Assembly (NCBI GenBank): GCA_030431335.1
Contig: JAUIJH010000044.1
Span: forward strand, 1-33,658
From: Alphaproteobacteria bacterium
GTDB lineage: Bacteria > Pseudomonadota > Alphaproteobacteria > Rhizobiales > Amorphaceae
Direction: 5' to 3'
DNA: 33,658 bases
This document shows positions 9,302-18,331 of this stretch, one piece after another; position 1 is the first letter of the stretch; every line of letters begins with the position of its first letter. The notes under the pieces were generated by a model. The model made no database searches. It saw only the letters and a program-made list of their open reading frames with translations, and was not told the DNA's origin. The translations under genes and the position numbers were made by a program.

Positions 9302-11383
9302 ATGAATGCGCCGATGCGTTTGCGTTCCGCCTGTCCGCACGACTGTCCGTCCACCTGCGCGCTGGAGGTGGAGGTGGCCGACGGCGCGGTGGGGCGCGTG
9401 CGCGGCGCGGCCGATAACGCCTACACGGCCGGGGTGATCTGCGCCAAGGTCGCCCGCTACAAGGAGCGCGTCGAAAATCCGGACCGGCTGACGGTGCCCC
9501 TGCGCCGCAACGGCCCCAAGGGCAGCCGCGATTTCGTGCCGATCTCCTGGGAGGAGGCGCTCGACCGCATCGCCGAGGCGTTCCTCGACGCGGAGCGCCG
9601 CCACGGCGCGGAGGCGGTGTGGCCCTACTACTATGCCGGCACCATGGGGCTGGTGCAGCGCGACGGGCTGCTGCGGCTCACCCACGCGAAGAAATATTCG
9701 CGCATGTACGCGACCATCTGCACCAACATGGCGTGGTCGGGCTTCATCGCCGGAACGGGCAAGCTCGCCGGGCCCGACCCGCGTGAGATGCGCGTCGCCG
9801 ACTGCCTGGTGGTCTGGGGCACCAACCCGGTGTCGACCCAGGTCAACGTGATGACCCACGCCATCGCCGCCCGGCGCGAGCGGGGCGCCAAGATCGTCGT
9901 CGTCGACGTTTACATGAACGACACCGCCAAGCAGGCGGACATGGCGCTGATCCTGCGGCCGGGCACCGATGCGGCGCTCGCCTGCGCGGTCATGCACGTC
10001 GCCTTCCGCGACGGCTATGCCGACCGCGCCTTCATGGCCGAGTTCGCGGACGATCCGGCCGGGCTCGAGGCGCATCTGCAAACGCGCACGCCCGAGTGGG
10101 CGGCCGCGATCACCGGGCTTTCGGTCGCCCAGATCGAGGCGTTCGCCAAGCTGGTGGGCACCACGGCGCGCACCTTCTTCCGCCTCGGCTACGGCTTTAC
10201 CCGCCAGCGCAACGGCACGGTGGCGATGCACGCGGCCGCCTCCATCGCGACGGTGCTGGGCAGCTGGCAGCGCGAGGGCGGCGGCGCCTTCCACAACAAC
10301 GGCGCGATCTACACGCTGAACAAGTCGATGATCGAGGGCAGCGACCTGATCGACCCGGCCGTGCGCGAACTCGACCAGTCGCAGATCGGCCGCGTCCTGT
10401 GCGGCGATGCCGAGGCGCTGCGCGGCGGCCCCCCCGTGACCGCGATGCTGGTGCAGAACACCAATCCGGCCGCAGTCGCGCCGGAGCAGACGCGGGTGCA
10501 CCAGGGTCTGGCGCGTGAGGATCTGTTCCTCGCCGTGCACGAGCAGATCATGACCGAGACCGCCGCGATGGCCGACATCGTGCTGCCCGCGACCATGTTC
10601 GTGGAGCACGACGACATCTATAAGGGCGGCGGCCACCAGTACATGCTGTTCGGCCCCAAGCTCGTCGATGCGCCCGGCGAGGCGCGCGAGAACGACTTCG
10701 TACAGAAGGAGATCGCGCGGCGCGTGGGGGCGGACCATCCCGGCTTCGCGATGACCCCGCGCGAGCACATCGCCTGGATGCTGGATGCGTCCGGCTTCGA
10801 CAAGGAGACGTTCTTCCGCGAGGGCCAGCTCGATTGCCAGCCGCCGTTCGAGGAGGCGCACTATCGCGGCGGCTTCGGCTACAAGGACGGCCGCTTCCGC
10901 TTCGCGCCGGACTGGGCGAGCGTGCCGCTGGTCAACGCGGGGCCGATGGGGCCGGTCGCGGCGATGCCGAAATTTCCCGACCAGTGGGACGTGATCGAGC
11001 GGGCGAGCGAGGCCGAGCCGTTCCGCCTCGTCACGGCGCCGGCACGCTCGTTCCTCAACTCGACCTTCAACGAAACGCCCGGCTCGCGCGGCCGGGAGGG
11101 GCGTCCCACGGTGATGGTGCACCCGGAGGACGCGGCCGCGCTCGGCATCGGCGAGGGCGACGTGGTGCGCCTGCGCAACGCGCGCGGGGCGGTGCGGCTC
11201 CATGCGAGCCTGTTCGCAGGGGTCCAGCGCGGCACGCTGATCGCGGAGGGGCTCCATGCCAACGCCGCCTTCGCGGACGGCAAGGGGATCAACGTTTTGA
11301 CCGGGGCCGATTCGGTCGCGCCCTATGGCGGCGCGGCCTTCCACGACAACAGCGTCAGTCTGGAGCGGGCAGCGGCGGGCTGA
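9302..11383 (+). CDS. Molybdopterin-dependent oxidoreductase, single subunit (DMSO reductase family)
   Basis: Predicted Mo/W-bisMGD enzyme of 693 residues with an N-terminal [4Fe-4S] site: C11-x3-C15-x3-C19 (ACPHDCPSTC) and C47 (VICAKV). Later segments fit the family: LVVWGTNPVSTQVN and KIVVVDVYMNDTAKQADMAL (first MGD-binding region), then MLVQNTNPAAVAPEQ, and ADIVLPATMFVEHDD. The C-terminal molydopterin-dinucleotide-binding domain includes VMVHPEDAAALGIGEGDVVR. I chose the ATG at 9302 (GGAG at 9292-9295); an in-frame ATG at 9203 would add a Cys-rich tail encoded by the tandem repeat and has no ribosome site. There is no Tat or Sec signal, so it is cytoplasmic. No iron-sulfur or membrane partner gene is adjacent. 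Substrate unknown. Its last 29 bases overlap purN on the other strand. Confidence 0.9.
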   Translation: MNAPMRLRSACPHDCPSTCALEVEVADGAVGRVRGAADNAYTAGVICAKVARYKERVENPDRLTVPLRRNGPKGSRDFVPISWEEALDRIAEAFLDAERRHGAEAVWPYYYAGTMGLVQRDGLLRLTHAKKYSRMYATICTNMAWSGFIAGTGKLAGPDPREMRVADCLVVWGTNPVSTQVNVMTHAIAARRERGAKIVVVDVYMNDTAKQADMALILRPGTDAALACAVMHVAFRDGYADRAFMAEFADDPAGLEAHLQTRTPEWAAAITGLSVAQIEAFAKLVGTTARTFFRLGYGFTRQRNGTVAMHAAASIATVLGSWQREGGGAFHNNGAIYTLNKSMIEGSDLIDPAVRELDQSQIGRVLCGDAEALRGGPPVTAMLVQNTNPAAVAPEQTRVHQGLAREDLFLAVHEQIMTETAAMADIVLPATMFVEHDDIYKGGGHQYMLFGPKLVDAPGEARENDFVQKEIARRVGADHPGFAMTPREHIAWMLDASGFDKETFFREGQLDCQPPFEEAHYRGGFGYKDGRFRFAPDWASVPLVNAGPMGPVAAMPKFPDQWDVIERASEAEPFRLVTAPARSFLNSTFNETPGSRGREGRPTVMVHPEDAAALGIGEGDVVRLRNARGAVRLHASLFAGVQRGTLIAEGLHANAAFADGKGINVLTGADSVAPYGGAAFHDNSVSLERAAAG

Positions 11384-11990
11384 ATAGCGGGTCGGCCGGG
11401 GCGGGATCGGCCGCGGCCACGCCGCCGAGGTGGCGGGCGAGGGCGGCCGGGTAGAGCCGGTGTTCCACCGCGAGGACGCGGGCGGCGAGGGTGTCCGCCG
11501 TGTCGTCCGCCAGCACGGGGACTGCGGCCTGGCCGAGGATCGGCCCGTCGTCCAGCGAGGCGGTGACGATGTGCACGCTGGCGCCGTGGATCTTCACCCC
11601 CGCCGCGAGGGCGCGCTCGTGCGTGTCGAGGCCGCGGAAGGACGGTAGCAGCGAGGGGTGGATGTTGAGGATCCGCCCCGACCAGCGCTCCACGAAACCG
11701 GCGCTGAGGATGCGCATGAAGCCGGCGAGGCAGATGATCTGCGCGCCGCTCTCGCGGATTGCGGCGTCGAGCGCCTCCTCGAACGCGGCGCGGTCCGGAT
11801 GGCGCTTGCGCGCGACGACGCGGGTGGCGATGCCCGCCGCGGTGGCGCGCGCCAGGCCGCCGGCCTCCGCGCTGTCGGCGATGACGGCTGCGATCTCGGC
11901 CGGATAGCCGGGCTCGGCGGCGGCCGCGACCAGCGCCTCCATGTTGCTGCCCCGGCCGGAGATCAGCACCGCGACGCGGCAGCGCGTCAT
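11355..11990 (-). CDS. purN: Phosphoribosylglycinamide formyltransferase
   Basis: Transfers a formyl group from 10-formyl-THF to GAR, the third step of purine synthesis, in the cytoplasm. The 211-residue product begins MTRCRVAVLISGRGSNMEAL, with the substrate-binding GRGSN loop. The catalytic Asn and His are in RILNIHPSLLPSF and the catalytic Asp in ASLDDGPILGQA. The ATG at 11990 overlaps the purM stop (ATGA); a GTG at 12002 is in frame but lies inside purM and has no ribosome site. The tail after HLGGVAAADPAPADP is low-complexity and runs 29 bases into the opposite-strand molybdo-enzyme gene. purM-purN is a standard pair. Confidence 0.96.
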   Translation of the reverse strand: MTRCRVAVLISGRGSNMEALVAAAAEPGYPAEIAAVIADSAEAGGLARATAAGIATRVVARKRHPDRAAFEEALDAAIRESGAQIICLAGFMRILSAGFVERWSGRILNIHPSLLPSFRGLDTHERALAAGVKIHGASVHIVTASLDDGPILGQAAVPVLADDTADTLAARVLAVEHRLYPAALARHLGGVAAADPAPADPLFSPPLPAPD

Positions 11991-13039
11991 CGAATCTGGC
12001 ACGGCGCGGCGTCGGCCTCGCGGGCGATCAGGCGGCCGATGGCGACGGGCGTCTCGCCGGCCTCGGCGAGGGCTGCCATCACGGCGGCCTCGCGGCCGGC
12101 CGCGACCACCAGCACCAGACCGGTGCCGCAGTTGAAGGTGGCCTCCATGGTGGCGTCGGAGAGGGCGCCGGCCTGCTGGAGGAGGCGCATCAGCGGGTGG
12201 GCCGGCAGCGCGGCGCGCTCGTGATCGGCGGCGAGGCCCTCCGGCAGCATCCTGGGCACGTTGCCGGTGAGGCCGCCGCCGGTGATGTGGGCGATCGCCT
12301 TGATGGCGCCGTCCTCGGCCTCCATCGCCGCCAGCACCGGCTTCACGTAGATGCGCGTGGGGGCGAGCAGGGCCGCGCCCACGGTGGCGCCCTCGAAGGG
12401 GGCGGCATAGTCGAGCTTGCCGTCGGCGGCGAGCTTGCGCACCAGCGAGAAGCCGTTGGAGTGGACCCCGGCGCTGGGGAGCGCGACCAGCACGTCGCCG
12501 GCCGCGAGGTCGGTGCGCGGCAGCAGCCGCTGGCGCGGGGCGGCGCCCACGGCAAAGCCGGCGAGGTCATAGTCGCCGGGGGCGTAGTGGCCGGGCATTT
12601 CGGCCGTCTCGCCGCCGATGAGGGCGCAGCCGGCGAGGCGGCACCCCGCCGCGATGCCCTCGATCACCGTGGCCGCGGCGCTCACGTCCAGCGCGCCGGT
12701 GGCGTAGTAGTCGAGGAAGAACAGCGGCTCGGCACCCTGGGCGAGGATGTCGTTGACGCACATCGCCACCAGATCGATGCCGACGCCGGTGTGGTCGCCG
12801 AGGTCGGTGGCGAGGCGCAGCTTGGTGCCGACGCCGTCGGTGGAGGCGATCAGCACCGAATCGCCGTGCCCCGCCGCCTTGAGGTCGAACGCCGCGCCGA
12901 ACCCGCCCAGCGAGGAAAGTGCGCCGGGCCGCCGGGTTGCGGCCGCGAACGGCTTGATCTTGTCCACCAGCGCGTCGCCGGCCGCGACGTTGACGCCGGC
13001 GGCGGCATATGCGCTCAAGGGATCGTCGGCCTCGGCCAT
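11987..13039 (-). CDS. purM: Phosphoribosylformylglycinamidine cyclo-ligase (AIR synthetase)
   Basis: ATP-dependent closure of FGAM to AIR, the fifth step of purine synthesis. It has 350 residues, the normal length. Visible family segments are SAYAAAGVNVAAGDALVDKI at the N-terminus, the nucleotide-binding ASTDGVGTKLRLA, DLVAMCVNDILAQGAEPLFFLDY, ALIGGETAEMPGHY, LPSAGVHSNGFSLVRK and HITGGGLTGNVPRML. The ATG at 13039 is preceded by a GAGGAA ribosome site; an ATG about 39 bases upstream would add a short unconserved tail. The frame stays open far into the hdaA-ppk region on the other strand, which is a shadow. purN is translationally coupled downstream. The gene is divergent from hdaA across 187 bp. 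Confidence 0.97.
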   Translation of the reverse strand: MAEADDPLSAYAAAGVNVAAGDALVDKIKPFAAATRRPGALSSLGGFGAAFDLKAAGHGDSVLIASTDGVGTKLRLATDLGDHTGVGIDLVAMCVNDILAQGAEPLFFLDYYATGALDVSAAATVIEGIAAGCRLAGCALIGGETAEMPGHYAPGDYDLAGFAVGAAPRQRLLPRTDLAAGDVLVALPSAGVHSNGFSLVRKLAADGKLDYAAPFEGATVGAALLAPTRIYVKPVLAAMEAEDGAIKAIAHITGGGLTGNVPRMLPEGLAADHERAALPAHPLMRLLQQAGALSDATMEATFNCGTGLVLVVAAGREAAVMAALAEAGETPVAIGRLIAREADAAPCQIR

Positions 13040-13226
13040 GGCAAGGGGTTCCTCGTTGCTGCGGCTGAGGGGTGCCATTTTGTGGGCGGGAAGAAAAGTC
13101 CACAGGCTGTTCACCCCCCGCCTTGTGCATAGCGGGGTCGCCGGAACGGGCGGCGTGCACGGGCGGACGCGACGTCTATGGTGGCCTTGCGGTGGTCTCG
13201 CGCCGCTGGCTCGCCGGAGGGTTCCC

Positions 13227-13877
13227 TTGGCTGAACAGCTCGCACTCGAACTCGGCACGCTCGTCGCGCCGCCCGAAACGGTGATCTCGCGCTGCAACGA
13301 GGACGCGTATGCGCTGGTCGCCCAATGGCCGCGCTGGCCGCACCCGGTGGTGCTGGTGACGGGCGAATCGGGCTCCGGCAAGTCGCATCTGGCGGCCTGT
13401 TTCGCCGAGCGGGCGGGGGTCGCGGTCGTCGGCGGGGCGGCGCTGTCGGGGGAGATGGCGGTGGCCATCGCGGCGGACACGGTGGTGGTGGACGACGCCG
13501 ACACGGCCGACGACACCGCGCTCTTCCACCTGATCAACGCGGTGCGCACCGCCGGGTCGACCATGCTCCTCACCGCGACCACGCGCCGGCGCGGCGGCCT
13601 GGCGGACCTCGATTCGCGACTGCGGGCGGTACCTGAAATCGCGCTCGGCGCGCCGGACGACGCGCTGCTGCGCCGCGTGATGTTCGACGCCTTCGCGCGG
13701 CGCCAGCTGGCGGTGGACGCGGCGGTGGTGGATTTTCTCACCGCGCGGATGGAGCGCACGCTGCACGAGGCGGTGGAGTGGGCGGCGCGGCTCGACCGCG
13801 AGGGGCTCGCCCGCCGGCGCGGACCCACGCGCCCGCTCGCCTCGCGCCTGCTGGAGGCCAAGACCGGTTCACGCTGA
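13227..13877 (+). CDS. hdaA: DnaA-regulatory inactivator, Hda-like (HdaA)
   Basis: AAA+ protein resembling the DnaA ATPase core. With the DNA-loaded sliding clamp, Hda proteins stimulate ATP hydrolysis by DnaA after initiation (RIDA), preventing over-replication. The start is a TTG at 13227 with GGAGG at 13216-13220; no better in-frame start exists. The N-terminus LAEQLALELG contains a QLxLxL-type clamp-binding motif. Walker A is GESGSGKSH, Walker B VVVDDAD, followed by LTATTRRR (sensor 1 region) and RLRAVPEIALGAPDDALLRRVMFDAF. At 216 residues with no DnaA domain IV (no DNA-binding helix-turn-helix), it is Hda rather than DnaA. Location next to purM and ppk is usual in Hyphomicrobiales. Confidence 0.9.
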   Translation: MAEQLALELGTLVAPPETVISRCNEDAYALVAQWPRWPHPVVLVTGESGSGKSHLAACFAERAGVAVVGGAALSGEMAVAIAADTVVVDDADTADDTALFHLINAVRTAGSTMLLTATTRRRGGLADLDSRLRAVPEIALGAPDDALLRRVMFDAFARRQLAVDAAVVDFLTARMERTLHEAVEWAARLDREGLARRRGPTRPLASRLLEAKTGSR

Positions 13878-13925
13878 AGGCGCCTTGTGTCATAGCTCGA
13901 ATGGGGGATCAGACCTGGACGGGCG

Positions 13926-16088
13926 ATGATTGTGGACGCGTTGGCGACGGAAAATTCGGACATCTCGCCGGAAACGGAGCTGCGGCACAGCCCGCGCCGT
14001 TTCATCAATCGCGAGCTGTCCTGGCTGTCGTTCAACGAGCGCGTCCTGGAGGAATCGGCCAATCGCAACCATCCGCTGCTGGAGCGGCTGCGGTTCCTGT
14101 CCATCTCGGCCAACAACCTCGACGAATTCCTGATGGTGCGCGTCGCCGGCCTGATCGCGCAGCAGCGCGCCGGCGTCGACACGTTGAGCGACGACGGGCT
14201 GACGCCGAGCGAGCAGCTCGCCAAGGTGAACGCGGCCGTGGAGCGGCTGCAGCACGAGCAGCAGCAGCAGCTCGCCGAGATGACCGCGGAGCTCGCCGCC
14301 GCCGGGATCGAGATCGTCGGCCAGAACGCCCTCAAGGCCGACGAGGCGCACCGGCTGGAGGACATTTTCCTCACCCACATCTTCCCGGTGCTGACGCCGC
14401 TCGCCATCGATCCGGCGCACCCGTTCCCGTTCATTCCCAACCTGGGCTTTTCGCTGGTGCTGCGGCTGAAGGCGCCGGGCGGGCGCGTGCGGGTGGCGCT
14501 CGTGCGCATTCCCGCGCAAGTGCAGCGCTTCATCCGCCTCGACCAGGGCGGCCCGGTGGCGCGCTTCATCACGCTGGGCAACGCCATCCGGCTCAACCTC
14601 GACAAGCTGTTTCCCGCCCACGAGGTGCTGTCCATCGGCGCCTTCCGCGTTATCCGCGACAGCGACCTCGAAATCGAGGAAGAGGCGGAAGACCTGGTGC
14701 GCACCTTCGAGAGCGCGCTGAAGCGGCGGCGGCGCGGGTCGGTGGTGCGGCTGGAGCTGGAGGCCAACACGCCGGACGAGCTGCGCGAGTTCGTTGCCGA
14801 GGCGCTGGGCGTGGAGGGGCCGGACGTCACCGTCATCAACGGGATGCTGGCGCTGAAGGACCTGTCGCAGCTTGTCTCGCTGGAGCGGCCGGACCTCAAG
14901 TTCGAGCCGTTCACGCCGCGCTTTCCCGAGCGCGTGCTGCAGGAGGGGGGTGACTGCTTCGCCGCCATCCGCGCCAAGGACATGGTGATCCACCACCCGT
15001 ACGAATCGTTCGACGTGGTGGCTCAGTTCGTGAAGCAGGCGGCCGCCGACCCCGACGTGGTCGCCATCAAGCAGACGCTCTACCGCACCTCCTCCAACAG
15101 CCCCATCGTGGCGGCGCTGATCGACGCGGCGGACGCGGGCAAGTCCGTCACCGCGCTGATCGAGATCAAGGCCCGCTTCGACGAGGAGGCCAACATCCGC
15201 TGGGCGCGCGACCTGGAGCGCGCCGGCGTGCAGGTGGTCTACGGCTTTCTGGAACTGAAGACGCACGCCAAGCTGCAGATGGTGGTGCGGCGCGAGGGCG
15301 GCCAGCTCGCCACCTACGTCCATATCGGGACGGGCAACTACCACCCCATCACCGCCAAGATTTACACCGACCTGTCCTACTTCACCGCCGACCCGGTGAT
15401 CGCGCAGGACGTGGCGCGGGTGTTCAACTTCGTCACCGGCTACGCGGAGCCGGCGGAACTGTCCCGGCTCGCGGTGTCGCCGCTCACCATGCGCCGCCGC
15501 ATCCTGGACCATATCGAGGCGGAGATCGCCCACACCAAGGCCGGCCGCTCCGGCGCGGTGTGGATGAAGATGAACTCGCTGGTGGACCCGGCCATCATCG
15601 ATGCGCTGTACGACGCGTCCGCCGCCGGCGTCGAGATCGAGCTCAACGTGCGCGGCATCTGTTGCCTGCGCCCGGGGGTGCCGGGGCTGTCGGAGAACAT
15701 CCGCGTCAAGTCGATCATCGGCCGCTTTCTGGAGCACAGCCGCATCTACTGTTTCGGCAACGGAGCGCCGCTTCCCTCCCGCCAGGCCATCGTCTACATC
15801 GGCTCGGCCGACATGATGCCGCGCAACCTGGACCGGCGGGTCGAGACGCTGGTGCCGCTCGACAACGAAACTGTGCACGAGCAGGTTTTGGACCAGATCA
15901 TGGGCGTATCTTTGCGCGACAATGAGCAGAGTTGGATCGTGCTGCCCGATGGCGGCCATCAACGCGTAACAGTCGGTGAAGGTGAGAAGGCGGTGAACGC
16001 TCACAAGTACTTCATGACCAACCCCTCTCTATCGGGACGTGGACGGGCGCTGCGCGGCGGCGAGTCCAAAGCGTTTTCGTTCGATTGA
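13926..16088 (+). CDS. ppk: Polyphosphate kinase 1
   Basis: Reversibly transfers the gamma phosphate of ATP to inorganic polyphosphate; membrane-associated or cytoplasmic. 720 residues, normal for PPK1. The N-domain begins [20 protein letters not shown] and includes [17 protein letters not shown]. The phospholipase-D-like catalytic half carries both histidines: H447 in [13 protein letters not shown] (autophosphorylated) and H604 in [13 protein letters not shown]. Their spacing, 157 residues, equals that of E. coli H435/H592 (from memory). [17 protein letters not shown] is also typical. The ATG at 13926 lies 48 nt after hdaA with a weak ribosome site. ppx follows, so synthesis and breakdown of polyphosphate are encoded together. 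Confidence 0.98.
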   Translation: MIVDALATENSDISPETELRHSPRRFINRELSWLSFNERVLEESANRNHPLLERLRFLSISANNLDEFLMVRVAGLIAQQRAGVDTLSDDGLTPSEQLAKVNAAVERLQHEQQQQLAEMTAELAAAGIEIVGQNALKADEAHRLEDIFLTHIFPVLTPLAIDPAHPFPFIPNLGFSLVLRLKAPGGRVRVALVRIPAQVQRFIRLDQGGPVARFITLGNAIRLNLDKLFPAHEVLSIGAFRVIRDSDLEIEEEAEDLVRTFESALKRRRRGSVVRLELEANTPDELREFVAEALGVEGPDVTVINGMLALKDLSQLVSLERPDLKFEPFTPRFPERVLQEGGDCFAAIRAKDMVIHHPYESFDVVAQFVKQAAADPDVVAIKQTLYRTSSNSPIVAALIDAADAGKSVTALIEIKARFDEEANIRWARDLERAGVQVVYGFLELKTHAKLQMVVRREGGQLATYVHIGTGNYHPITAKIYTDLSYFTADPVIAQDVARVFNFVTGYAEPAELSRLAVSPLTMRRRILDHIEAEIAHTKAGRSGAVWMKMNSLVDPAIIDALYDASAAGVEIELNVRGICCLRPGVPGLSENIRVKSIIGRFLEHSRIYCFGNGAPLPSRQAIVYIGSADMMPRNLDRRVETLVPLDNETVHEQVLDQIMGVSLRDNEQSWIVLPDGGHQRVTVGEGEKAVNAHKYFMTNPSLSGRGRALRGGESKAFSFD

Positions 16089-16141
16089 GGGGCGTGGCAA
16101 CCCTCGTCCCGGAGGCGGCGCGCACGCGTGAGGGGCGGCGC

Positions 16142-17662
16142 ATGGGCGACGGGGCGGTGGGCGTCATCGACGTCGGCTCCAACTCGGTGCGCCTCGTCCT
16201 CTACGAACGGGCCTCCCGCGCGCCGGCGACGCTGTTCAACGAAAAGGTGCTCGCCGCGCTCGGCGAGGACCTGACCGAGGCGGGACGCCTGTCGGCGCAC
16301 GCGATGGAGCGGGCGCTGACGGCGATCCGCCGCTTCCTGCTGATCGCCCAATCGGCCGACGCGAAGGCGCTCACCATCGTGGCGACGGCGGCCGCGCGCG
16401 TGGCGGCCAACGGGCCGGAATTCATTGCCGAGATCGAGGCGCTGACGGGCGTGCCGGTGCAGGTGCTGGACGGGCGCGAGGAGGCGGAGATGGCCGCCTG
16501 CGGCGTCCTGTGCGGGTTCTGGCGGCCGGATGGGGTGGTGGGCGACCTCGGCGGCGGCTCGCTGGAGCTGATCGACGTGGGCGACGACCGGCTCGGGGCG
16601 GGCGAGAGCTACGCGCTCGGCACCTTGCGGCTGAAGAACGATTCGGGCGGCGCGCTCGGCAACGCGGCCGGCATCGTGGCCGAGCAGCTCACCACCTCGC
16701 GCCAGCTCACGCTGCTGCCGGGGCGGGCGTTCTATGCCGTCGGCGGCACCTGGCGCTCGCTGGTGCGGCTGCACATGGCGACGGCGCGCTATCCCATCTC
16801 GGTGATGCACCATTATTCGGTGCCGGCCGACGAAATGGCCGAGTTCTGCGCCCGGCTGATCACGGACGGCGTCGATTCGTTCAAGGAGGCGGCGGTCGTC
16901 TCCAAGGCCCGGCGCGGCCTGCTCGGATGGGGCGCGGTGGTGATGCGCCAGATCATCGCGCGCGGGCGGCCCGAGCAGGTGGTGGCCTCCGCGCTCGGCG
17001 TGCGCGAGGGGCTCATCTTCAACGCGCTGACGCCGGCCGAGCAGGAGCGCGACCCCCTCATCATCGCCAGTGAGGAACTGGCGCTGCTGCGGTCGCGCTC
17101 GCCGCAAAATTGCGCCGAGCTGATCTCCTGGACCAGCGGCGTGTTCGCCGCGCTCGGCATCCGCGAGACGGACGAGGAGCGGCGCCTGCGCGCGGCCGCC
17201 TGCCTGATGTCGGACGTGGGCTGGCGCGCCCACCCGGACTATCGCGGCGACCAGGCCATCGCGATCATCTCCAACATGGCGCTTTACGGCATCGACCATC
17301 CGGGTCGCGGCTATCTCGCCGCCGCGATCCACGACCGCTATGGCGGCTTCGCCGATGGGGCGGAGCGGCCGGCGGCCGAAACGCTGTGCCCGGCGCGGCT
17401 AGCGCAGCGGGCCAAGATCCTGGCCGCGGCGTTCAAGGTGGCCTACGTGCTGGCGCCGGGTGTGGCGGGCGTGCTGCCGCGCACGCGCGTCTACATGGAG
17501 GACGACGCGCTGGTCCTGTGGCTCCCGAAGGACCTCGCGGCGCTGGAGGGCGAGCGGCCGTTCCGGCGCCTGCGCCAGCTCGCCCGCTTCGTCAACGCGA
17601 GCGCCCGCATCGAGACCGAGGGCGGCGACCATGTCATGACCACGGTGGACGACGACGAGTAG
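16142..17662 (+). CDS. ppx: Exopolyphosphatase (Ppx/GppA family)
   Basis: Removes terminal phosphates from polyphosphate; Ppx/GppA enzymes may also hydrolyse pppGpp. The 506-residue product shows the two ASKHA-fold phosphate loops, VIDVGSNSVRLVLYE at the N-terminus and GDLGGGSLELIDVGD near residue 135, and LDGREEAEMAACGVL between them. The C-terminal half (from about residue 300) is helical, as in long alphaproteobacterial Ppx. The ATG at 16142 has AGGGG at 16131-16135; a TTG at 16085 overlapping the ppk stop would add 19 unconserved residues. It is downstream of ppk, 53 nt from its stop, and probably co-transcribed. Confidence 0.95.
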   Translation: MGDGAVGVIDVGSNSVRLVLYERASRAPATLFNEKVLAALGEDLTEAGRLSAHAMERALTAIRRFLLIAQSADAKALTIVATAAARVAANGPEFIAEIEALTGVPVQVLDGREEAEMAACGVLCGFWRPDGVVGDLGGGSLELIDVGDDRLGAGESYALGTLRLKNDSGGALGNAAGIVAEQLTTSRQLTLLPGRAFYAVGGTWRSLVRLHMATARYPISVMHHYSVPADEMAEFCARLITDGVDSFKEAAVVSKARRGLLGWGAVVMRQIIARGRPEQVVASALGVREGLIFNALTPAEQERDPLIIASEELALLRSRSPQNCAELISWTSGVFAALGIRETDEERRLRAAACLMSDVGWRAHPDYRGDQAIAIISNMALYGIDHPGRGYLAAAIHDRYGGFADGAERPAAETLCPARLAQRAKILAAAFKVAYVLAPGVAGVLPRTRVYMEDDALVLWLPKDLAALEGERPFRRLRQLARFVNASARIETEGGDHVMTTVDDDE

Positions 17663-17776
17663 GGCGCCTTCCGCTCAGGTGGATCCGAAGCGGATGGCGG
17701 TGCCGCGATGATCCGCTCGAGAACGCGATGAGGGCGACGGGCTTAGGGTCTGTCGCCGGGGAGGCAGCGCGGGAAT

Positions 17777-17798
17777 GCCGGCCTCGACGCAGGCCGGC
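17777..17798. terminator. Perfect hairpin between convergent ppx and small lipoprotein gene
   Basis: GCCGGCCT (17777-17784) and AGGCCGGC (17791-17798) form a perfect 8-bp stem with a CGACGC loop, between the ppx stop (17662) and the opposite-strand lipoprotein stop (17809). The position suits a shared bidirectional terminator, but neither side carries a T-run. The remaining 115 bases after ppx (17663-17776) contain no recognisable gene. Confidence 0.45.
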
Positions 17799-17808
17799 GG
17801 GGTGAGGC

Positions 17809-18012
17809 TCAGTAGTTCGCCACGTCCGCGGTGTCGACTTCGGGGGAGCCGAAGCGTGCCGCCTCGTAGTCCACCGAGGGCGATTCGCCGTTGCTGCTGG
17901 TGTTGCAGCCGGCCAGCGCGGAAATCGCGAGGCCCGCTACGCCGACGCCAAGCGCCAGGCGCGCGAACCGGCCGTGGGGACGAAGGCGATTGGCTTGGTC
18001 GGATTCACGCAT
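17809..18012 (-). CDS. Very small lipoprotein, paralogue A
   Basis: Encodes 67 residues; I do not recognise a named family. ATG at 18012 with GGAG eight bases upstream. A basic N-terminus (RLRPHGRFAR) precedes a hydrophobic stretch (ALGVGVAGLAISALAG) and a lipobox LAGC, with lipidated Cys at residue 36. The mature protein would be only 32 residues. Residue +2 is Asn, so there is no Asp retention signal and outer-membrane sorting is expected. The mature part ends with SPSVDYEAARFGSPEVDT, which matches SPSVVYEHERFGSPEIRT in the gene 320 bp upstream. Both have the Cys at position 36, so they are clearly paralogues. Role unknown; a small envelope or peptidoglycan-associated lipoprotein is one possibility. 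Confidence 0.75.
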   Translation of the reverse strand: MRESDQANRLRPHGRFARLALGVGVAGLAISALAGCNTSSNGESPSVDYEAARFGSPEVDTADVANY

Positions 18013-18331
18013 GCGGGGGGCTCCATCTCGACGCGGTGACCCACTCCATAGCCCAAAATGCCGCGTGCGGCATGGCAAATCCGCATAAATAATAGGGCAG
18101 TAAACGAAGGCCGCCGGCTCCATTTCCGGCGGTCACGATCGGCTTCGAGTGGAAATTTTCGGCCGATGAAAGCGGGCTCGCTCCTCCGATCGTGCGGCCG
18201 AGGCGATCCGGCGATCCTCGTCCCTTCTCGTCGAGCGGCGCGTCAGGCCGGCCGAATTGTTTCGCGCAACAGCATCCGATACCGAGCGTGCCTGCCGGAA
18301 GGGCGCCTTCGCGTTTGAAATGGCCCAAGCG
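18013..18331. other. 319-bp intergenic region between the two small lipoproteins, with two inverted repeats
   Basis: No convincing gene is present; open frames here overlap the lipoproteins in other frames. Two perfect dyads are present. ATGCCGC-GT-GCGGCAT lies at 18058-18073; on the - strand it is followed by TTT, so it is a possible weak terminator or operator. CCGCCGG (18111-18117) pairs with CCGGCGG (18126-18132) around an 8-nt loop. Between them is an AT-rich patch (CCGCATAAATAATAGGGC, 18081-18098), unusual for this GC-rich sequence, which could hold the -10 element of paralogue A. I cannot place a clear -35 box. Confidence 0.5.

Noticed and set aside
11991..12002. GTG at 12002 as purN start
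   Set aside because: Lies inside purM with no ribosome site; the ATG at 11990 forms the common ATGA overlap and gives the conserved N-terminus.
13084..13132. Possible DnaA boxes upstream of hdaA (GTCCACA and TGTGCATAG)
   Set aside because: Only 6/9 and 7/9 matches to TTATCCACA, not better than chance in a region of this length.
13040..14983. Long - strand extension of the purM frame
   Set aside because: It lies antisense to hdaA and ppk, is Arg/Ser-rich and matches no family; purM has a proper start at 13039.
18005..18328. 107-codon - strand frame between the small lipoproteins
   Set aside because: Overlaps lipoprotein A in another frame, has no ribosome site and no coding character.
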